This document shows positions 28,787 through 34,744 of a DNA stretch of 64,000 nucleotides, one piece after another. The notes beneath the pieces are model-generated. The model was not told the origin of the DNA. It did not search any database and was given only the letters and a program-made list of their open reading frames with translations. Origin of the DNA: Brevibacillus porteri (GTDB taxonomy: Bacteria; Bacillota; Bacilli; Brevibacillales; Brevibacillaceae); NCBI RefSeq assembly GCF_003013475.1, contig NZ_PXZO01000052.1, forward strand, positions 62,001 to 126,000. The letters are read 5' to 3'. Made by a program: the position numbers and the translations under genes. Position 1 is the stretch's first letter; each line of letters begins with the position of its first letter.

Positions 28787-29586
28787 CGCCTCCGACGCCT
28801 CACTTTCTTCAGCCTTTTAATGACTAAATAACCTTCCTTGTAACCATAGATGGCCTTGTACTTCTTACCCCACCTGTTCAGATAAAATTTGAATGTTTTT
28901 TTTCGCAAATAATTACGGCGGAACTTCATCTTGCTGTCTGTGAGCTGACCTTTATGCTTCGTCCGGTTGTACAGGATCTGGTTGATGTATCTCACCCGAT
29001 ACTTTTCAATTAATCGCAAAATGATTCGCCGGTCCTCCATAATCCTTCCCTCGTATCGATCCGAGGTATCCCAACCACCCACTTTGTGCAGGGCTTCTAC
29101 GCGATAGCAACGTGGAGAAACCATCCAGCGATTGTACTTCAGAAACTGGTATTTGTTATGAAATGTCTTATGCTTCACCTTAATCGTTTTGGTATACTTT
29201 CCGCTCCTAACTTTCCAGATGTTCATGTTGCCATAGAAGAGAGCTGTGCTTTTCTTGCTTTTGTGAATGTACTTTTTGAGCACTGACAGCGTTCGTTTCG
29301 GTAACCAGTCATCGGAGTCGAGTTGTACGAGATAAGGGGTATCCACCATGGACAATGCCTGATTCATGACTTTGCCGATTCCAGAATTTTGTTCCATTCG
29401 ATGATACATAATGTTTGGGTGGTACATATATTTTTCAATTTTACTTCTGGTGTGATCGGTGGACGCATCGTCAATGATCAACAGCTTCCAATCTTTTGAG
29501 GTTTGATTCAAGACGCTGTTGATGGCTTTGCGAATAAACTTGGCGCGATTGTATGTCGGAATAACTACAGTAAAGGTCGGATTCAT
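28783..29586 (-). CDS. Family 2 glycosyltransferase
   Basis: 267-residue GT-A enzyme. The N terminus has the standard TVVIPTYNRAKFIRKAINSV opening (limited here to the first 20 residues of that motif) and the metal-binding QLDSDDW, followed by the acceptor-site EDRRIILRL segment. The C-terminal third is very basic. I set the start at ATG 29586 because GGGAGGA lies six bases upstream; a longer frame to 29616 has none. Coupled to the epimerase gene downstream and to the nucleotidyltransferase gene upstream, whose stop overlaps its start. Confidence 0.9.
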   Translation of the reverse strand: MNPTFTVVIPTYNRAKFIRKAINSVLNQTSKDWKLLIIDDASTDHTRSKIEKYMYHPNIMYHRMEQNSGIGKVMNQALSMVDTPYLVQLDSDDWLPKRTLSVLKKYIHKSKKSTALFYGNMNIWKVRSGKYTKTIKVKHKTFHNKYQFLKYNRWMVSPRCYRVEALHKVGGWDTSDRYEGRIMEDRRIILRLIEKYRVRYINQILYNRTKHKGQLTDSKMKFRRNYLRKKTFKFYLNRWGKKYKAIYGYKEGYLVIKRLKKVRRRRR

Positions 29587-30629
29587 ACGTCCTCCCTCTT
29601 GAAAGCCGGAATGCAAATGGACGATTTGTCGCTTACAATGAAGACTCCTGTACTGTTAGAAGATTGACCCGTCAACATCGATGAGCGGCCGAAAACGCTG
29701 TTTGTTATTTTCCAAGCGATTTCTTGCAGCGAGCTGTTTTCCAGCAAGATACTATTTTCGATATACGAGCAATTTCTCAAGCTTACGCCATTTTGGATCG
29801 AGACGTACGGTCCGATTTGACAATTTTCAATCACACAATCATCACCAATTAGTACCGGACCCGTAATCTTCGAATTTTTCACTATGGTTCCTTTGCCAAT
29901 TTGATGTTGATTGCCTAGCTCCCTCGTAAGCATCCACTGGTTGGCCTCCAGCCAGCGATCGATGGTTCCCACATCCGAATACTTTCCGTTGGTGACGGAG
30001 TGAGCCAACTTGAATCCGCGATTAATCATCGATTGAATCGCATCCGTTATTTCTAGTTCGCCTCGGGGAGATGGCTGCAGGGTAGCAATCGACTCAAAAA
30101 TAGGTGGCGTAAACAGGTATGCACCAATCACTGCCAGGTTGCTCTTTGGCTGACGTGGCTTTTCCTCTACAGAGATTAGTCGTCCTTTTTGTACTTCTGC
30201 GATCCCATAGTCCTGTGGTCTCTCCACTTTACTTAGCATCACGACACCGTCAGATTTTCCCTTCGTAAACGCTTTTGTAAGTCCGTGAAGCGAATCCATC
30301 AATAAATTATCACCTAGTAGCAAGATAAACGGTTCGTCTTGTAAAAACGGTTGCGCTAGCTGGACAGCATGGGCAATTCCCAGTCGTACCTCCTGCCTGA
30401 TAAACGTAATGGTAGCCCCGAATTGACTACCATCGCCCACCATGGGAGGAATCTGTGATTGAGAAGGATGTATCACGATGCCAATGTCCTGAATGCCCAC
30501 TTCACGCAGTTTGCGAATGCAATAGTGTAAGACCGGGTGATTGGCCACAGGGAGGAGGGTTTTCGGTTGCGAATAGGAAAAGGGGTGCAGTCGCGACCCA
30601 CGTCCAGCACACAAGATTAACCCTTTCAC
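29583..30629 (-). CDS. Sugar-1-phosphate nucleotidyltransferase with left-handed beta-helix tail
   Basis: 348 residues from GTG at 30629 (GGGGAGTG upstream; the longer frame lacks one). N-terminal nucleotidyltransferase with GAGTGSR-like loop seen as LILCAGRGSRLHPFS, the lysine in VEKPRQPKS, and DGxxGD-type LLGDNLL. The C-terminal 90 residues are hexapeptide-like (IGDDCVIENCQIGPYVSIQ) forming a beta-helix. This is the long glucose-1-phosphate thymidylyltransferase/uridylyltransferase type; the sugar nucleotide is not decided by sequence. Its job fits the glycan operon. Confidence 0.88.
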   Translation of the reverse strand: MKGLILCAGRGSRLHPFSYSQPKTLLPVANHPVLHYCIRKLREVGIQDIGIVIHPSQSQIPPMVGDGSQFGATITFIRQEVRLGIAHAVQLAQPFLQDEPFILLLGDNLLMDSLHGLTKAFTKGKSDGVVMLSKVERPQDYGIAEVQKGRLISVEEKPRQPKSNLAVIGAYLFTPPIFESIATLQPSPRGELEITDAIQSMINRGFKLAHSVTNGKYSDVGTIDRWLEANQWMLTRELGNQHQIGKGTIVKNSKITGPVLIGDDCVIENCQIGPYVSIQNGVSLRNCSYIENSILLENSSLQEIAWKITNSVFGRSSMLTGQSSNSTGVFIVSDKSSICIPAFKREDV

Positions 30630-30751
30630 AAGTATCACTCCCCAGTTGTGCTCTGCGATACTTATAAGGTATGCGTATCTGGATAGCTGGACAGGGCAGA
30701 CGTCCACATTGGCGCAAGAAAAGGCAACCACCTACATCCTTTCCGTTCGAA

Positions 30752-31924
30752 TTAACCAGTTTTTAAAAGCGGTTGTTTCTCTTCACTTCGCGTTGTAACA
30801 ACTGTTTCAAACAAGTTCAGATAGCCTTGCGCTGTCGCGTACCAAGAAAAAAACTTGGCTCGTTGCAGGGCCTGTTTGCCCATTTCATTCCGGACAGCAG
30901 GTGAACTCCACAAGAGTTCCCAGACAGCAGGCAATCCTTTTTCCCAATCTTTTGGCGGAATGATAAAGCCACTTTTCTCGTGGGCAACGACTTCACGAAT
31001 ACCACCACGTGGAGTGGAAATGACGGGCTTTCCGGAAGCCATTGCCTCTAAATTGACACGGCAAAACGCTTCTTTCCAAACGGATGGTGTCGCCACGACA
31101 TCCCCAATTTGATAGTAAAGCGGCATTTTTGCGGATGGTACGAAATTGACGAAACGTACCTTTTTACCCAAAGGCTTCGCAAGTCGCTTGAGCTCTCGAA
31201 CATACGGGTTCAGGCGATTACTGCCGTATCCCGTACCGCCCACAATGACGAGTTTGGCTTTCGGGTCTTGTTTGCTCACCTGGCGAAAGGCTTTGATCAG
31301 CACATGCACCCCTTTTCCGCGCATGAGTCTGCCGGCATAAAACAAGACGCGATCATCTGGCTTCAATCCGATTTCTTGGCGCATTTTTTTGACCGCTATC
31401 TTTGCAACCTGATAAGGAGTGACATCGACTCCGAGGTGAACCGCATGAATTTTATTAGCAGGAATCTTGCACGTCCGAATAAAATGTTGACGTAAAAATT
31501 CACTGTTCGTAATAAAACCTGTTGCCAGTCGAACGGCACGCCGCATATTTTCCTTGCTGATGATCGGCTGTGACCCATACACGTGAGAGTGCATATTCAC
31601 AAAGACCGGGATCTTGGGAAAATGGCGTTTTAATGTAAGAACATAGATCGGTCTGTTTTCCACGAGAATGACATCTGGCTTGTTTTTTTTGATATGGTTA
31701 ATAATCCGGCGCAAATAAGGCTTTGGCCCTTTATACGGGACACGAATAAACTGCCGGTTTTCTTCCACGGATGAGGTTGGATAGGTCGCACATTGACGCG
31801 TGTAGATCTTCACGTTATGCATGGGCTCGATCATCTTTGTAACCTCGTCAATATCGTGTTCGACCGAGCTTCCTTTGACCGGTGGTACAGAAAAGGGACC
31901 CGGACTAATAATTGCGATGTTCAT
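30752..31924 (-). CDS. Family 4 glycosyltransferase (CotSA-like)
   Basis: 390-residue GT-B transferase. N-terminal acceptor half begins MNIAIISPGPFSVPPVKG; C-terminal donor half has FYAGRLMRGKGVHVLIKAF, and the E-x7-E region FCRVNLEAMASGKPVIS. In overall order and composition it resembles spore-coat protein SA (CotSA), also a GT4 enzyme. It overlaps the upstream coiled-coil gene by 20 bases. It precedes the nucleotidyltransferase gene by 122 bases, which could hold an internal promoter, but I see none that is convincing. Confidence 0.87.
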   Translation of the reverse strand: MNIAIISPGPFSVPPVKGSSVEHDIDEVTKMIEPMHNVKIYTRQCATYPTSSVEENRQFIRVPYKGPKPYLRRIINHIKKNKPDVILVENRPIYVLTLKRHFPKIPVFVNMHSHVYGSQPIISKENMRRAVRLATGFITNSEFLRQHFIRTCKIPANKIHAVHLGVDVTPYQVAKIAVKKMRQEIGLKPDDRVLFYAGRLMRGKGVHVLIKAFRQVSKQDPKAKLVIVGGTGYGSNRLNPYVRELKRLAKPLGKKVRFVNFVPSAKMPLYYQIGDVVATPSVWKEAFCRVNLEAMASGKPVISTPRGGIREVVAHEKSGFIIPPKDWEKGLPAVWELLWSSPAVRNEMGKQALQRAKFFSWYATAQGYLNLFETVVTTRSEEKQPLLKTG

Positions 31925-32327
31925 TTCGCTCGATCTCCCACTCCTTTTTAAGTGAAAGAACTACTTGATACAGGTACTGCAATTGTTTAGTATGGTTCCC
32001 TTCAAGCTTCTCCCATCTTTCTTCCCACGAAGCCAGTGCCTCTTTCAGCTCCATCACTTCTTGTTCAAGCTTGTGAACCTGTTCCACGACTACCTCGTCG
32101 GTCTCTCTCATAATAATTTCGAAGGTAGGCTCCAAGACCAGTTCCTTCGGCTGCTCTACTGTTGTTTTTACAACCAACTCTTGAACGCTTTCCGTTACTT
32201 CCTCTTCCTGTTTTTCATTGGCTTTTACGATTGAAATACGTTGAACTGCCTCATCTACGACATAACTTCCTGAAAACACACCTGGCGTTACCCAATGAGA
32301 CAGATCCCATTTTTTTCGTTTTTCCAC
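31905..32327 (-). CDS. Small coiled-coil protein at the head of the glycan operon (possible YtxO-like coat protein)
   Basis: 140 residues. The first 35 are mixed; from about residue 85 the protein is a strongly charged heptad-bearing helix (VHKLEQEVMELKEALASWEE). The start is GTG at 32327 with GGAGG nine bases upstream. It has no signal peptide. In size and place it resembles YtxO, a spore-coat protein linked with the ytc genes of B. subtilis; I infer a structural coat or scaffold role only from this context. A sigma-K-like promoter sits directly upstream. Confidence 0.72.
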   Translation of the reverse strand: MEKRKKWDLSHWVTPGVFSGSYVVDEAVQRISIVKANEKQEEEVTESVQELVVKTTVEQPKELVLEPTFEIIMRETDEVVVEQVHKLEQEVMELKEALASWEERWEKLEGNHTKQLQYLYQVVLSLKKEWEIERNEHRNY

Positions 32328-32361
32328 AAGTCATCGCCTCCTGAAGCTTGCATCTACGTAA

Positions 32362-32389
32362 TATGTTATGACAGACAAGGAAAATGGGT
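32362..32389 (-). promoter_or_regulatory. Sigma-K-like promoter of the glycan operon
   Basis: On the minus strand AC-N17-CATAACATA, an exact match to the sigma-K -10 form CATANNNTA with the AC of the -35 at standard spacing. It lies about 35 bases upstream of the GTG of the first operon gene, giving a short leader. Mother-cell, late-sporulation expression is inferred. Confidence 0.55.
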
Positions 32390-32406
32390 ACGTGTACGGT
32401 GACATA

Positions 32407-32443
32407 GAAAAAACCGCTTGATTTGGATGAAATCAAAGCGGTT
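32407..32443 (-). terminator. Terminator of the asnS-dnaD region
   Basis: Arms AACCGCTTTGATTT and AAATCAAGCGGTT with a T-run on the minus strand; its upper arm covers the last codons of dnaD. Confidence 0.8.
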
Positions 32444-33116
32444 GCCCGTGGTCTCTCATATTTGCTTGTCTACGGAAGTTCAAGCTGTAAAGACGTGCTT
32501 GTTCTACCGTTGTAATCTGCTGCTTTTGCCATTCGAGCAAGATCCTGTCAATATAGCGGATGTGGAGTTTGCCGACCGTTGCAGCCTCACGCAAAGCGGT
32601 CAATATCAATTCTTCCTGATAGCCGTCCTGTTCGGTCCACATGTGGATGTTCTCCAATTCAAATGGCGCTAACGGGCGACCAAATGCCTGTTCAAAACGA
32701 GCGTAAATGGCAACAGGTTCGGCATCCAGAGAAACGGCCACTTCCATAAAGGGCTCCATGCTTCTCGGGTCTGCTTGCTGCTCCCGCCAGGTCTGGTACA
32801 GCTTTTTGTACAAAGGGGTCAAATTGTATTGCTCATGACGCATGCCAGTCTGTGGATCGATAAACTCATCTATCGTAATCCAATCTTCTTTTAATAGCTT
32901 TTGTAGAGATTGAATCAATTTCCTGCTCGTCATGGACATGCGTTCCTCCAGCTCGGTTAAGGTCGGGAATCGATTCCCTTCCTGCTGAAAGGATAACAGA
33001 TGAATCAGTAGCATCATCTCGTCATCAGTCAATGACATACGCTTATACATTTTCAAAAGAAGGTTGGAGACGGATGTTGCTCCTTCTTGCAACAATTGCA
33101 ATATATGGGAGTCCAT
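32433..33116 (-). CDS. dnaD: DNA replication protein DnaD
   Basis: 227 residues. N-terminal winged helix (residues 1-100) and a C-terminal DnaB2/DnaD domain ending with a basic tail. The C domain shows the conserved YIDRILLEWQKQ segment, the YxxxI-x-W feature of DnaD. Works in replication restart and initiation by loading helicase with DnaB and DnaI. In B. subtilis dnaD follows asnS; the same order is kept here, with a hairpin in the 122-base gap. Confidence 0.9.
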   Translation of the reverse strand: MDSHILQLLQEGATSVSNLLLKMYKRMSLTDDEMMLLIHLLSFQQEGNRFPTLTELEERMSMTSRKLIQSLQKLLKEDWITIDEFIDPQTGMRHEQYNLTPLYKKLYQTWREQQADPRSMEPFMEVAVSLDAEPVAIYARFEQAFGRPLAPFELENIHMWTEQDGYQEELILTALREAATVGKLHIRYIDRILLEWQKQQITTVEQARLYSLNFRRQANMRDHGQPL

Positions 33117-33182
33117 AACGCATATTCACCTCTGGGTTGGAATAACAAGGGAGTGCGTAAAACGCGCTGTCAAACAATAGGA

Positions 33183-33212
33183 ACACCCTGCTGCCCTCGC
33201 GCAACAGGGTGT
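33183..33212 (-). terminator. Weak hairpin between asnS and dnaD
   Basis: ACACCCTG-loop-CAGGGTGT stem, 27 bases after the asnS stop, without a good T-run. It may reduce rather than stop readthrough. Confidence 0.35.
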
Positions 33213-33238
33213 AGATCGTTCAATGATAAAGGAACTCT

Positions 33239-34528
33239 CTATGGGTAGAGACGATTCAGCATGCGTGGGAATGGGATCGTTTCACGCACATGATCCAGAC
33301 CGCAAATCCATGCAATCGTACGCTCCAGACCCAAACCGAAGCCCGAGTGAGGAACTGTACCGTATTTGCGCAGATCCAAATACCAGCGATATGCCTCTTC
33401 CGAAAGCTCATGCTCAGCAAAACGTTTCTCCAAGAGTTCTGGATCATCAATCCGCTGGCTACCCCCGATGATTTCGCCGTAGCCTTCTGGTGCGATCATG
33501 TCCGCGCACAGAACCACTTCCGGACGTTCAGGGTGTGGCTTCATGTAGAAAGCTTTGATTTCGGTAGGATAATGAGTGATGAAAACAGGCTTGTCGAAGT
33601 GGTCCGCAATCATCGTCTCATCCGGTGCCCCGAAGTCGTCTCCCCATTTGATCTCGCTACCTTTTTCCTGCAACAGTTTGATCGCATCATCATAAGAGAT
33701 GCGTGGGAACGACCCCGTTACATTTTGCAGTTTTGTGGTATCGCGCTCCAACGTTTTCAGTTCGCGCTCACAGTTTTTCAATACGGATTGTACCACATGA
33801 GAAACAAACGCTTCCTGAATACGCAGATTTTCTTCATGATCCACGAAAGCCATCTCCGGCTCGATCATCCAGAACTCGATCAAGTGACGACGTGTCTTGG
33901 ATTTCTCGGCTCGGAAAGTTGGACCGAAAGAGTAAACGCGACCTAACGCCATCGCAACTGCTTCCATATAAAGCTGGCCGGACTGCGAGAGATACGCATC
34001 TTCCTCAAAATATTTGGTATGGAACAGATTGGTGGTACCTTCCGCAGAGGTTGGTGTCAAAATCGGTGGATCTACTTTTACGAAACCGTTCTCGTGGAAG
34101 AACTCATACATGGCGCGAATCACCTCGGAACGCACAGCCATGACTGCACGCTGACGTGGAGAACGCAGCCACAGGTGGCGATGGTCCATGAGGAAGTCAA
34201 CACCGTGTTCCTTCAAGGAAATCGGATATTCCTGGGCGATCTGAATAATTTCCACACCTGTTACTGTCAGTTCGTAACCGCTTGGTGCGCGGTCATCCGC
34301 ACGAACTACACCGGTTATGTAAAGTGAGCTTTCTTGTGTGAGCTGCGATGCATTCTCCCACACTTCTTCCGCTACTTCCGCTTTTACTACTACACCTTGG
34401 ATGAAGCCGGAGCCGTCGCGGAGCTGCAAAAATTGAATCTTGCCGCTGCTGCGTTTGTTGTATAACCAGCATCCCAGGCGTACTTCTTGTCCAACATGCT
34501 GCCCGATTCGGGCAATCGTCGTCAACAT
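33239..34528 (-). CDS. asnS: Asparaginyl-tRNA synthetase
   Basis: Class II tRNA synthetase charging tRNA-Asn. N-terminal OB-fold anticodon-binding domain (residues 1-115) and catalytic core with motif 2 [21 protein letters not shown] and motif 3 [15 protein letters not shown]. 429 residues, standard. ATG at 34528 was chosen from GGAGGG ten bases upstream; the longer frame to 34561 includes that site as coding sequence. A canonical promoter lies 57 bases upstream. Neighbours dnaD and ypmB agree with Bacillus order, but aspB is missing. Confidence 0.95.
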   Translation of the reverse strand: MLTTIARIGQHVGQEVRLGCWLYNKRSSGKIQFLQLRDGSGFIQGVVVKAEVAEEVWENASQLTQESSLYITGVVRADDRAPSGYELTVTGVEIIQIAQEYPISLKEHGVDFLMDHRHLWLRSPRQRAVMAVRSEVIRAMYEFFHENGFVKVDPPILTPTSAEGTTNLFHTKYFEEDAYLSQSGQLYMEAVAMALGRVYSFGPTFRAEKSKTRRHLIEFWMIEPEMAFVDHEENLRIQEAFVSHVVQSVLKNCERELKTLERDTTKLQNVTGSFPRISYDDAIKLLQEKGSEIKWGDDFGAPDETMIADHFDKPVFITHYPTEIKAFYMKPHPERPEVVLCADMIAPEGYGEIIGGSQRIDDPELLEKRFAEHELSEEAYRWYLDLRKYGTVPHSGFGLGLERTIAWICGLDHVRETIPFPRMLNRLYP

Positions 34529-34584
34529 TGAATGATTCCCTCCATTTACCATGCCACGCAAATACAGACTAAGTATACCTGATA

Positions 34585-34613
34585 ATTATACTATTGGGGG
34601 CCTGCAAATTCAA
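34585..34613 (-). promoter_or_regulatory. Sigma-A promoter of asnS
   Basis: TTGAAT-N17-TATAAT on the minus strand, near consensus, with the -10 about 57 bases from the chosen asnS start. It lies downstream of the long repeat-protein gene, so asnS can be expressed independently. Confidence 0.75.
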
Positions 34614-34671
34614 TGAAAGTCTCCTCGTATAATGTTAACCATAAAATCATTATGTAAACTAATGTACATTT

Positions 34672-34700
34672 GGGAGACCTGATCTCTACATCGGCCTCCC
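34672..34700 (-). terminator. Hairpin after the decapeptide-repeat gene
   Basis: GGGAGGCC-loop-GGTCTCCC stem about 45 bases after the stop codon. No long T-run, so terminator status is uncertain. Confidence 0.4.
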
Positions 34701-34744
34701 CGCTTCTGAATCATCCACTCGCCCCATTGTTGTTTCCTACCGAA

